Assembly: GCA_903853285.1 (NCBI GenBank)
Contig: CAINTF010000096.1
Span: 1 to 6,779 of the forward strand
Source of the DNA: an uncultured Acidimicrobium sp.
GTDB taxonomy: Bacteria > Actinomycetota > Acidimicrobiia > Acidimicrobiales > Ilumatobacteraceae
DNA length: 6,779 nt
Direction of reading: 5' to 3'
This document shows positions 1-6,249 of the stretch, one piece after another (the first letter of the stretch is position 1; each line of letters opens with the position of its first letter). Position numbers and translations under genes: made by a program. The notes below the pieces were generated by a model. The model was given only the letters and a program-made list of their open reading frames with translations. It was not told the origin of the DNA and did not search any database.

Positions 1-1
1 A

Positions 2-37
2 GACGAGTTCGAAAACACGTACACGCTGCCAAACTAA
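2..37 (+). CDS. possible C-terminal end of an upstream gene (partial)
   Basis: Frame 2 is open from the window edge and reads DEFENTYTLPN before a TAA at 35-37, 23 bases ahead of the amine oxidase start. The codons end mostly in C or G (GAC, GAG, TTC, AAC, ACG, TAC), which looks like coding sequence. The competing frame 1 would need AGA and CGA at its first codons. Eleven residues are too few to assign a family. If real, this gene would lie directly upstream of, and probably be co-transcribed with, the amine oxidase. Chance openness over 36 bases is quite possible, so this is a weak call. Confidence 0.3.
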   Translation, partial: DEFENTYTLPN

Positions 38-47
38 ATTGACCGTC

Positions 48-53
48 TAGAGT
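48..53 (+). promoter_or_regulatory. candidate -10 box for leaderless amine oxidase mRNA
   Basis: TAGAGT fits the TANNNT form of actinobacterial -10 elements and ends 7 bases before the ATG at 61, so transcription could start at or next to the start codon. No matching -35 hexamer is seen 16-18 bases upstream. A second A+T-rich box, TAAATT at 35-40, is an alternative that would give a short leader. If the gene is co-transcribed from upstream, neither is needed. Confidence 0.3.
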
Positions 54-60
54 CGGTGTG

Positions 61-1959
61 ATGACAACATCTGTTGACAGTATTCATCCGCTCGATCCAC
101 TGAGCAGTGCAGAACTCGCGGCTGCTGTTGCTCAGGCTAAGTCTGCGTGGAATCTCGATCATCGGCATTTGTTTGCCATGGTGCAACTTGACGAACCAAC
201 CAAAACAGAGCTGGCAAGCCTGAAGTCCAACTCGCCAGTTGTGCGACGTGCGCAAATGACGGTGTGGGACAAATCTCGTGGTGTCGTAAGTGAAGGTGTA
301 CTGATATTGGGAGGTGCAGCTGGCGCACTTGTCGAAATCGCTGGGTCAAAAGCGCCGGTGTTGAGCAGCGAATCAGAGCAAGCAATTGCTGCTGTGCGAG
401 CTGACGCTCGAATCATTGACGCATTACGTGCGCGCGGCATTAACGATGTAAACACCGTGCACATGGAGACATGGCCAATCGGTGCACAAATGCCAAAGCA
501 TCTCGACACCGGTAGGCGAGTGATCTGGACACCGATGTGGCATTGCCCAACACCGCAAGCAAACTTTTATGCACACCCAATAGGCGGGTTGCACGCAATT
601 GTCGACTTGGATACAGGCGAAGTTGTGGATGTCGAGAATGATGTGCAAATTCCAATTCCGCAAACACCAGGCCCCTATCGCGCGAGCCAGACAGGCGCAA
701 ATATTGGTCTCAAAGAACTTGCGATTACGCAACCGGATGGCGCTTCGTTCACTGTCAACGGTTGGCGAATCGATTGGGAACGCTGGAATATGCGCATTGG
801 GTTTTGTCAGCGTGAAGGCCTAGTTATTCACGAAGTGCAGTTTGACGACAATGGTGTTGAACGACGGATTGCTCGCCGATTATCTATTGCCGAGCTCGTC
901 ATTCCATATGGCGATCCAAGCCAGGGTGCATATCGTAAGAATGCGTTTGATACTGGCGAGTTTGGTTTGGGTAACTACACCAATTCACTCACGCTTGGTT
1001 GCGACTGCTTGGGCGAGATTGTGTATCTAGACGCCGCAGTCACTCAGCCAGATGGATCAATTCGCGAGATTCCTAATGCCATCTGTATGCACGAAGAAGA
1101 TGTAGGCATTTTGTGGAAACACGTTGACATTGATGGACACGTTGAGGTGCGCCGCGGTCGCAGGTTTGTGGTGTCTTCCATCGTGACGGTTAATAATTAT
1201 GAGTACGGCTACTTCTGGTATTTCTATCAAGACGGATCGATCGAGTTTGAAGCGAAGCTGACGGGCATTGTTTTGACGGTTTCCGATTTTCCTGGAGCCG
1301 ACCATCCGTCGGCAACCGAAATCGAGCCAGGCCTGTGGGCGCCGTTTCACCAACACATCCTGTGTGCTCGTCTTGATATGGAGATAGACGGCGCTGCAAA
1401 CAGCGTTGTAGAAGTTGATGCATTCGCGCATCCTGTTGGTCCGAAGAATCCATTAGGTGGCGCTTACGAAACAAGTGAAACGGTTTTGGCTAGCGAATCA
1501 GCTGCGCAACGCGTCATCGATCCATTCAAGAATCGTTTTTGGAAGATCATCAACCCTGGTCGCAAGAATCACATGGGCAAATCGGTTGGATACAAATTGG
1601 TTCCAGGCCACACCACGTTTCCGATGGCATTGCCCGAGTCGGTGATTGGTCGCAAAGCTGGTTTCATGTACAAACATTTGTGGGTTACACCGCATGTCGA
1701 AGCAGAGCGTTATCCCGCCGGCGATTACCCGTTTCAACACGAAGGCGGCGCAGGATTACCAGAGTGGACAAGTGCTGATCGCAATGTTGAAAACACTGAT
1801 GTCGTGCTGTGGTATGTGTTTGGCACCAACCACATTCCGCGAATTGAAGATTGGCCTGTGATGCCAGTTGAGCGCGCAGGGTTTCAGCTCAAGCCAAGCG
1901 GATTCTTTTCGCGCAGCCCAGGCATCGACGTGGCTGCAGCAAAACCTGCCTGCCACTAA
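61..1959 (+). CDS. copper-containing primary-amine oxidase (topaquinone enzyme)
   Basis: This enzyme oxidises primary amines: RCH2NH2 + O2 + H2O give an aldehyde, NH3 and H2O2, using copper and a self-made topaquinone. The product is 632 residues and full length for the bacterial family. It has two small N-terminal domains (about 10-210) and a large C-terminal catalytic beta-sandwich (about 225-620). Counted from the ATG at 61, the key residues are the catalytic base Asp297 in AFDTGEFGLG, the topaquinone precursor Tyr380 in TVNNYEYG, and copper ligands His430 and His432 (FHQHI) and His591 (TNHIPR). Counted from the GTG at 58, the base and all three His have the same numbers as in Arthrobacter globiformis amine oxidase (298, 431, 433, 592), and the Tyr is one off (381 versus 382). 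The C-terminus (GFFSRSPGIDV) also matches that enzyme. There is no signal peptide, so it should be cytosolic. The ATG at 61 is preferred over the GTG at 58 because a TAGAGT box lies 7 bases upstream of it and no Shine-Dalgarno is evident. The motif is NYE rather than NYD, which the family allows. The gate position before the catalytic Asp is Ala, so the substrate is probably not phenylethylamine; the exact amine is unknown. Confidence 0.96.
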   Translation: MTTSVDSIHPLDPLSSAELAAAVAQAKSAWNLDHRHLFAMVQLDEPTKTELASLKSNSPVVRRAQMTVWDKSRGVVSEGVLILGGAAGALVEIAGSKAPVLSSESEQAIAAVRADARIIDALRARGINDVNTVHMETWPIGAQMPKHLDTGRRVIWTPMWHCPTPQANFYAHPIGGLHAIVDLDTGEVVDVENDVQIPIPQTPGPYRASQTGANIGLKELAITQPDGASFTVNGWRIDWERWNMRIGFCQREGLVIHEVQFDDNGVERRIARRLSIAELVIPYGDPSQGAYRKNAFDTGEFGLGNYTNSLTLGCDCLGEIVYLDAAVTQPDGSIREIPNAICMHEEDVGILWKHVDIDGHVEVRRGRRFVVSSIVTVNNYEYGYFWYFYQDGSIEFEAKLTGIVLTVSDFPGADHPSATEIEPGLWAPFHQHILCARLDMEIDGAANSVVEVDAFAHPVGPKNPLGGAYETSETVLASESAAQRVIDPFKNRFWKIINPGRKNHMGKSVGYKLVPGHTTFPMALPESVIGRKAGFMYKHLWVTPHVEAERYPAGDYPFQHEGGAGLPEWTSADRNVENTDVVLWYVFGTNHIPRIEDWPVMPVERAGFQLKPSGFFSRSPGIDVAAAKPACH

Positions 1960-1994
1960 AACACATCACGCCGCACAACTCTGCTGACAAATAA

Positions 1995-2032
1995 AAAATC
2001 CGGCTTGCCGCTTGCGCAACAAACCGGATTTT
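1995..2032. terminator. bidirectional intrinsic terminator between convergent genes
   Basis: A 9-bp inverted repeat (AAAATCCGG at 1995-2003, CCGGATTTT at 2024-2032) is extended inwards by TTG/CAA after one mismatch, leaving a loop of about 12 bases. On the minus strand the stem runs into six T (complement of 1993-1998), a good terminator for the HU gene. On the plus strand it ends in TTTT, adequate for the amine oxidase, whose stop lies 35 bases upstream. One element therefore probably serves both convergent transcripts. Confidence 0.8.
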
Positions 2033-2046
2033 GTAGTTCTCTATTT

Positions 2047-2063
2047 GCAGGTACAAGACCTGC
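2047..2063 (-). terminator. hairpin just downstream of the HU stop codon
   Basis: GCAGGT (2047-2052) and ACCTGC (2058-2063) form a perfect 6-bp stem with a 5-base loop. On the minus strand it begins 7 bases after the HU stop and is followed by an A-rich stretch rather than a T run, so it is a poor terminator alone. It may stabilise the 3' end of the HU mRNA or act in tandem with the T-tailed stem further on. Confidence 0.45.
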
Positions 2064-2069
2064 GAGAAA

Positions 2070-2456
2070 TTACTTCTTCTTCTTTTTAGCGACTGGCTTT
2101 TTTGCAGCTGGCTTCTTTGCTGCAGGCTTTGCTGCTGGTGCAGCTGGCTTGCGAACAGTTACCAACTTTGGTGCTGGAGCAACGCCGAGTGCGATGTCCT
2201 TAAAGCCTTTGAGTGCTGAAATCTTGGCGACGGTCTTTGCCTTCACCTTGACTGCTTCACCTGTGGCCGGGTTACGCGCCATGCGGGCTGGTCGGTTGAT
2301 CTTTGCAAATTTTGCAAAGCCCGAAATGTTGACAACTTCACCCTTTGCCACTGTGGCGAGGATGACGTCGATTGTTCCTTCAACGAGAAGAGTTGCCGTC
2401 TTCTTGTCTACGTCTGTATGGGTTGCTACTGCTTGGATGAGGTCACGTTTTTTCAT
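2070..2456 (-). CDS. HU-family nucleoid-associated DNA-binding protein with basic C-terminal tail
   Basis: This is an HU/IHF-type histone-like protein that dimerises and bends DNA in the nucleoid. The 128-residue product has the full HU core at residues 1-90: helices at about 2-40 starting MKKRDLIQAV, then the beta-arm with R55-P-A-R58 and the R61-N-P63-A-T-G motif, whose Pro63 is the residue that intercalates into DNA. A tail at about 93-128 is built from PAAK, PAAKK and VAKK units and ends in five Lys. Such Lys/Ala/Pro tails mark actinobacterial HU (HupB-like), although this tail is short. The start at 2456 is chosen because HU proteins begin right at this helix; an in-frame TTG at 2465 would add only MGS and has no better signal. 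Upstream there is only GGGG (about 4-7 bases before ATG) and a TAAATT box 8 bases before ATG, so the leader is probably very short. It is transcribed convergently with the amine oxidase and divergently from the membrane-protein gene. Confidence 0.95.
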   Translation of the reverse strand: MKKRDLIQAVATHTDVDKKTATLLVEGTIDVILATVAKGEVVNISGFAKFAKINRPARMARNPATGEAVKVKAKTVAKISALKGFKDIALGVAPAPKLVTVRKPAAPAAKPAAKKPAAKKPVAKKKKK

Positions 2457-2464
2457 AGACCCCA

Positions 2465-2470
2465 AATTTA
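2465..2470 (-). promoter_or_regulatory. candidate -10 box of the HU gene
   Basis: On the minus strand TAAATT ends 8 bases before the ATG at 2456. It matches TATAAT at four of six positions and has the TANNNT form. A TTGACG hexamer lies upstream but only 12 bases away, too close for a normal -35/-10 pair. The box would give a leader of one or two bases. Confidence 0.3.
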
Positions 2471-2541
2471 TTGCATGGGGAACGTCAAAAGTGGGATATC
2501 TACAGGGTTATTTGACACCCCGAGGAATTCATCCTTCAAGG

Positions 2542-2547
2542 TAATCT
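2542..2547 (+). promoter_or_regulatory. candidate -10 box for the membrane-protein/DUF2071 operon
   Basis: TAATCT (TANNNT form) ends 6 bases before the ATG at 2554, the spacing expected for a leaderless transcript. A perfect TTGACA sits at 2512-2517, but the 24-base gap is too long for a standard promoter. No TATAAT-like hexamer lies 17 bases after TTGACA. The only Shine-Dalgarno-like string, AAGG at 2538-2541, is 12 bases from ATG, which is too far. Confidence 0.35.
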
Positions 2548-2553
2548 TCGAGC

Positions 2554-2997
2554 ATGATTGACGCCGTTTTGATCGCCAACTTGGTTGCCTCGTGTGTCAT
2601 GACTGGCGTTATCTGGTTTGTTCAGCATGTCCATTACCCCTTGCTTGCCCAAGTGGAAATGGGGCAGGCAGTTGCTGTAGCCGAAGAACATCAACGCCGT
2701 ACTGGCCATGTCGTGGCGCTGCCAATGGCGATCGAGGGGCTGACAACTCTGGCCTTGTTGGCTCAACAGTCCGCGGGTGTCACGTGGTTTTTGCCTTGGA
2801 TCGGAGCCATTTTGTTGGCTGTTGCACTTGGCTGCACGGTGTTCTTGTCGGTGCCTTTGCACGCAAAAATGGCAACAAATCCCGATGCGCTAGTGGGGGC
2901 AAAGTTAGTCGCAACCAACTGGCCACGCACCTTCGCTTGGTCATTGCGCGCGGTGGTGTGCGTTGTGATGGTTGTACAGATGGTTAATCATCGATGA
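2554..2997 (+). CDS. small four-helix integral membrane protein, function unknown
   Basis: I do not recognise a named family. The 147-residue product has four hydrophobic segments at about 3-25, 53-72, 76-101 and 124-143, so it is probably a four-helix inner-membrane protein. Potential functional residues are His25 and His27 in QHVHYPLL at the end of helix 1, the EHQRRTGH stretch at 45-52 in the first loop, and His103 in VPLHAKM after helix 3. The clustered His, Glu and Arg at membrane boundaries could bind a cofactor or metal, but this is inference. The ATG at 2554 is the first in frame and gives an immediate transmembrane helix without a cleavage site. The last four bases overlap the next gene as ATGA, so the two are translationally coupled and probably work together. 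Confidence 0.85.
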   Translation: MIDAVLIANLVASCVMTGVIWFVQHVHYPLLAQVEMGQAVAVAEEHQRRTGHVVALPMAIEGLTTLALLAQQSAGVTWFLPWIGAILLAVALGCTVFLSVPLHAKMATNPDALVGAKLVATNWPRTFAWSLRAVVCVVMVVQMVNHR

Positions 2998-3731
2998 CTT
3001 TTGTTGAGCGCACAGGACCCTTCGCCCAGGATTGTCCGAGCCCGGTTAAGCGAGCTGTAATGAAACAAGGTTGGTATGACCTTGCTTACATCCATTTTCG
3101 CTACGACCCCCAAGAGGTGCAGCGGCTCCTTCCACCAGGAATATCGGTAGATGTTTTCGATGGCTCCGCGTGGGTTGGTCTTATCCCGTTCTCGATGCGC
3201 GGCATTGGCATTCCGCATCTTCCATCAATTCCATATCTTGGGTCATTTCCTGAAGTCAATGTGCGCACTTATGTAATTAAGGATGGAATCCCTGGTGTGT
3301 GGTTTTGCTCGCTTGATATCAATCGAATTATTCCAACCGTTGTTGCACGCACCACCTATCAGTTGCCGTATTGCTTTGGTAAAGCCAAGAATCAGCTTGT
3401 TGGCAATGAGTTAATCACCTCGGTCGATCGCCGCTGGCCGCGAGGCGAGGCGCACACTCGAATTCATGTATCAATCGGCTCAGAGATCACTGAGCCTTCA
3501 CCACTCGAAGTGTTTCTTAGTGCTCGGTGGGGCTTGTATTCATACACACAATCCAAACAAATTCGTTACGCGCCAATTTCGCATCCGCGATGGAAGTTGC
3601 AGCGTGCAGAAATTATCTCTCTTGACGACTCGCTGATAGAAGCGGCCGGATTCACCAAGCCAGTTGGTGCTCCACACGTGATGTTTGCACCAGGTGTTCC
3701 GGTGCGTGTTGGACTACCAAAAACTCTGTAG
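2994..3731 (+). CDS. DUF2071 / YqjF-family protein
   Basis: The product (245 residues) matches the DUF2071 family (Bacillus subtilis YqjF type), which adopts an acetoacetate-decarboxylase-like beta fold. The reaction of these proteins is unknown to me. Recognisable family blocks are PSPVKRAVMKQGWYDL at about 16-30, the turn LLPPGISVD at 45-53, FPEVNVRTYV at 85-94, GVWFCSLD at 101-108, FLSARWGLYS at 174-183, HPRWKL at 197-202 and the C-terminal PHVMFAPGVPVRVG. The family usually has a PxPVxR-x-x-M lead-in before the first strand, which supports the ATG at 2994 over the internal ATG at 3060. The start overlaps the stop of the membrane-protein gene (ATGA). The stop lies 12 bp from the stop of the opposing dehydrogenase gene. 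There is no signal peptide, so it is cytosolic, perhaps at the membrane with its partner. Confidence 0.9.
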   Translation: MTFVERTGPFAQDCPSPVKRAVMKQGWYDLAYIHFRYDPQEVQRLLPPGISVDVFDGSAWVGLIPFSMRGIGIPHLPSIPYLGSFPEVNVRTYVIKDGIPGVWFCSLDINRIIPTVVARTTYQLPYCFGKAKNQLVGNELITSVDRRWPRGEAHTRIHVSIGSEITEPSPLEVFLSARWGLYSYTQSKQIRYAPISHPRWKLQRAEIISLDDSLIEAAGFTKPVGAPHVMFAPGVPVRVGLPKTL

Positions 3732-3743
3732 TCGTAAAGTTGC

Positions 3744-6164
3744 TTATGAGCGAAGTCGCTCGTTCTTCGGGTCAAAGAGTGGCTCTGCACCAACTGTTAC
3801 TGGAACACGGTTGCCAAAGATCTCGATCTCGAGTTTGGTTCCTGCAGCTTCAAACTGTGGGAACACGTAACCGAGTGCGATGCTCTTATTCAACGTAAAG
3901 CTCCAGCCACCAGATGTTGCGATACCGATGCGCTTGTCACCGCTAAAGATGCTTGCGCAAAACGGTGCATCAGCATTGCCGGCATCATCCAAGATCATTG
4001 GCACAAAGCGGTAAGGCGAGCCCTTCGCTTTTTCTGCAACAAGTGCTGCTTTACCAACGAACTCTTTGTTCATGTCAACAAAGCGGTCGAGCGATGCGTC
4101 AAATGGCGAGAAGCCAATTTCCAAATCACCCTTCCATCCGCGGTAGCACTTGTCGAGACGAAGGCTGTCTACTGCGTAGATGCCCATGTCACGAATGCCG
4201 TGCGGTTCGCCGGCTGCCCACATTGCTTTGTACAACGCGACCATTTGGTCGTTCGATGCGTGCAACTCCCAACCCAATTCGCCAACGTAGTTGACGCGCA
4301 GTGCAAGTACTTTGCCAACCGCTGTGTCAATGAGTTGATGCGAGAGCCATGGGAAGTCGGCATTTTCGAGCGATGTTGTTGTTACTTTTGACAACACTTC
4401 ACGCGACTTTGGTCCAACCAAAATGAGCGAGCCGTAGTTTGCGGTCACGTTCTTGATCGTGACCGAGCCATCTGTTGGCAACGACATCTCAAGCAAGTCG
4501 AGGTCATGCCATTCCGAGCTTGCGGCACCAACAAGATAAAACTTGTCTTCTGCCAAACGCGCAATGGTGAGCTCGCTGAGCAACTTGCCGTCTGGCAACA
4601 ATGCGTAACTCAGGCTCAAGCGGCCAATCTTTGGCAACTTGGTGCAGATGATGTTGTCGAGGAAGGCAAAGGCGCCTGGTCCCGAAACTTCGATCTTGGT
4701 GAAGCCTGGCAAGTCGAGCAGTGCAACGGTGTTGCGGGCTGCTTCACATTCCTCGGCAACCACTTTGCGCCAACCGTTTTTGCGGAAGAACGAAAGAGTG
4801 TGGTCGGTGACTTCGCCTTTCGGATCGAAATAAGTTGGACGCTCCCAACCACCACGGGCGCCGTATGCAGCACCCTTTTCTTTGAGCAAGTCGTACAGCG
4901 GCGAAACGTATCCAGGTCGACCTGCTGGGCGCTCTTCAAATGGAAAGCCCATTGCATATTCGTTCTGGTACACCTCGAGCGCTTTGTCGATTGTGTATTG
5001 CGTTGTTGCGTAGTCCTTATAACGACGACGATCGATGCCCCAGATATCAAACTCTGGTCGGCCATTGAGTACCCATTCGGCAATTGCTTTTCCTGCACCG
5101 CCACCTTGGGCAATACCGAAACTGAATGTGTTGCAATGGAAGAAGTTGCGAAGACCACGTTCTGGACCCATGTACGGGTTGCCGTCTGGTGCGTAGGGGA
5201 TTGGTCCGTTGACAACGCGCGCGATGCCGGCTTCGCCAATGAGTGGAACACGATTACCCGCATCGAGAATTTGTACTTCGAGACGATCGAGTTCGGCTGG
5301 CCACAACATGTTTGCAAATTGATCAGGGATTCCATCGAGCCACATTGCAGTTGACTGCCACTCGTATGGTCCAAGAATGAAACTGTTGCGCTCTTGACGC
5401 AAGTAGTACGAAGTGTCTACGTCGCGCAAGAGTGGAAGTGGAAACTCGCGAGCTGCGAGTTCTGGAATTTCTTCAGTCACCAAGTATTGGTGTGCCATTG
5501 TCATGATCGGCAAGTGTCGACCAATGAGGGCCATTACTTCTCCAGCGCGATAGCCGGCAGCATTGATAACAATTTCGCAATCAATGGTTGCTTTGTCGGT
5601 TGTCACTGTCCACTGGTCGTTGTCGTGTTGCTTCATTGCAATCACGCGCTCGTTACGACGAATATTTGCACCCATCGCACGTGATGCGCGGGCGAGTGCT
5701 TGTGTTACTTGCGAAGGGTCGATGTCGCCGTCGAGTGGATCCCACAATGCACCAACAAGATCATGTGTCTCGAGCAGTGGGTAACGCTCTTTGAGTTCGC
5801 TCGGTGTCAACATGTCGTATTCCATGCCGTTGGCACGCGCCATCGACTTGACGTGACGGAACTCGGCCATGCGCTCTTCGGAGTGTGCGAGGCGCACTGA
5901 ACCGGTGACGTGATAGCTAATTGGGAAGTCTGGATCTTTGGCGAGTTCGGTGTACAACTCGGCTGTGTACTTCTGCACCTTCATGATGCTCCACGAGCCA
6001 GAGTAAGTAGGGACGTTGCCGGCTGCGTGCCAGGTGGAACCCGAGGTCAATTCGTCGCGCTCGAGCAAGAGCACATCGGTGCAACCCATTTTGGCTAGGT
6101 GATAGAGGGCGCTGACTCCAGCAATGCCGCCACCGATAATGACAATTTTTACGCGCTCGCTCAT
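3744..6164 (-). CDS. FAD-dependent dimethylglycine/sarcosine dehydrogenase-like protein with GcvT domain
   Basis: This is probably an N-demethylating amine dehydrogenase or oxidase: a flavin oxidises an N-methyl amine and the C-terminal domain captures the one-carbon unit on tetrahydrofolate. The product is 806 residues, the full family length. Domains are an N-terminal FAD/DAO fold (about 4-375) with dinucleotide motif GGGIAG at 11-16, Glu35 for the ribose and TWHAAG with His46, the His that carries FAD covalently in this family; HQYLVTEE with His225 and YYLRQE at 253-258, near the expected flavin site; a linker with GGGAGKAIAEW (354-364); a GcvT fold (about 418-690) with NYVGELGWEL and DSLRLDKCYR; and a C-terminal barrel (about 700-795) ending PLFDPKNERLRS. 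Two oddities are Glu531 where GcvT-type enzymes have a catalytic Asp, and NVPTYSGSW after the FAD His where typical dimethylglycine dehydrogenases have LVGQLR. The start at 6164 is favoured over the ATG at 6185 because AGGG lies 6 bases upstream and MSERVKIVIIGGG is a normal N-terminus. The substrate is uncertain: dimethylglycine, sarcosine or another methylated amine. Confidence 0.92.
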   Translation of the reverse strand: MSERVKIVIIGGGIAGVSALYHLAKMGCTDVLLLERDELTSGSTWHAAGNVPTYSGSWSIMKVQKYTAELYTELAKDPDFPISYHVTGSVRLAHSEERMAEFRHVKSMARANGMEYDMLTPSELKERYPLLETHDLVGALWDPLDGDIDPSQVTQALARASRAMGANIRRNERVIAMKQHDNDQWTVTTDKATIDCEIVINAAGYRAGEVMALIGRHLPIMTMAHQYLVTEEIPELAAREFPLPLLRDVDTSYYLRQERNSFILGPYEWQSTAMWLDGIPDQFANMLWPAELDRLEVQILDAGNRVPLIGEAGIARVVNGPIPYAPDGNPYMGPERGLRNFFHCNTFSFGIAQGGGAGKAIAEWVLNGRPEFDIWGIDRRRYKDYATTQYTIDKALEVYQNEYAMGFPFEERPAGRPGYVSPLYDLLKEKGAAYGARGGWERPTYFDPKGEVTDHTLSFFRKNGWRKVVAEECEAARNTVALLDLPGFTKIEVSGPGAFAFLDNIICTKLPKIGRLSLSYALLPDGKLLSELTIARLAEDKFYLVGAASSEWHDLDLLEMSLPTDGSVTIKNVTANYGSLILVGPKSREVLSKVTTTSLENADFPWLSHQLIDTAVGKVLALRVNYVGELGWELHASNDQMVALYKAMWAAGEPHGIRDMGIYAVDSLRLDKCYRGWKGDLEIGFSPFDASLDRFVDMNKEFVGKAALVAEKAKGSPYRFVPMILDDAGNADAPFCASIFSGDKRIGIATSGGWSFTLNKSIALGYVFPQFEAAGTKLEIEIFGNRVPVTVGAEPLFDPKNERLRS
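3746..3763. terminator. weak shared hairpin at the tail-to-tail junction
   Basis: GAGCG (3748-3752) and CGCTC (3757-3761) form a 5-bp stem with an AAGT loop, extendable by one wobble and one A-T pair. It lies 15 bases past the DUF2071 stop on the plus strand and is followed by TTCTTC. On the minus strand it overlaps the last sense codons (ERLRS) of the dehydrogenase and is not followed by a T run. It may help end the plus-strand transcript but is weak, and no better terminator is visible at this junction. Confidence 0.35.
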
Positions 6165-6243
6165 TTGAGACCCTGTCTTATCCATCTAGGCACTCAAACC
6201 GGAATGGCCGAAGTGCGCCTGTGTCGTATATATATCTGTATGT

Positions 6244-6249
6244 CATAAT
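6244..6249 (+). promoter_or_regulatory. candidate -10 box for the plus-strand dehydrogenase
   Basis: CATAAT matches TATAAT at five of six positions and overlaps the opposite-strand TATTAT almost completely. No convincing -35 lies 16-18 bases upstream (GTGTCG region). It would give a leader of about 37 bases including the Shine-Dalgarno. Confidence 0.35.

Noticed and set aside
2080..2160. Tandem repeat of GCAGCTGGCTT-like units
   Set aside because: The repetition follows from the Ala/Lys-rich coding sequence of the HU tail and is not an independent repeat element.
2463..2465. TTG start for HU adding three residues
   Set aside because: HU proteins begin at the MKKRDLI helix. The ATG at 2456 is in the usual place and the extension has no supporting signal.
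2512..2517. TTGACA as a -35 element for the membrane-protein operon
   Set aside because: There is no -10-like hexamer 16-18 bases downstream. The nearest TANNNT box is 24 bases away, so a standard promoter cannot be claimed.
2005..2544. 179-codon plus-strand open frame with Phe/Ala-rich N-terminal part
   Set aside because: It lies antisense to the HU gene; its FFAAG-type repeats are the complement of the HU Lys/Ala tail. It has no start signal and overlaps the terminator.
4506..5354. 282-codon plus-strand open frame
   Set aside because: It is entirely antisense to the FAD/GcvT dehydrogenase, whose domains are unmistakable. The translation is Cys/Trp rich and resembles no protein family.
4616..5374. 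252-codon minus-strand open frame
   Set aside because: It is a shifted frame of the dehydrogenase gene. The frame of the real gene is intact throughout, so there is no frameshift to explain.
6183..6185. ATG start adding seven residues to the minus-strand dehydrogenase
   Set aside because: There is no Shine-Dalgarno or -10 box at a useful distance. The ATG at 6164 has AGGG six bases upstream and gives the normal short lead-in to the FAD motif.
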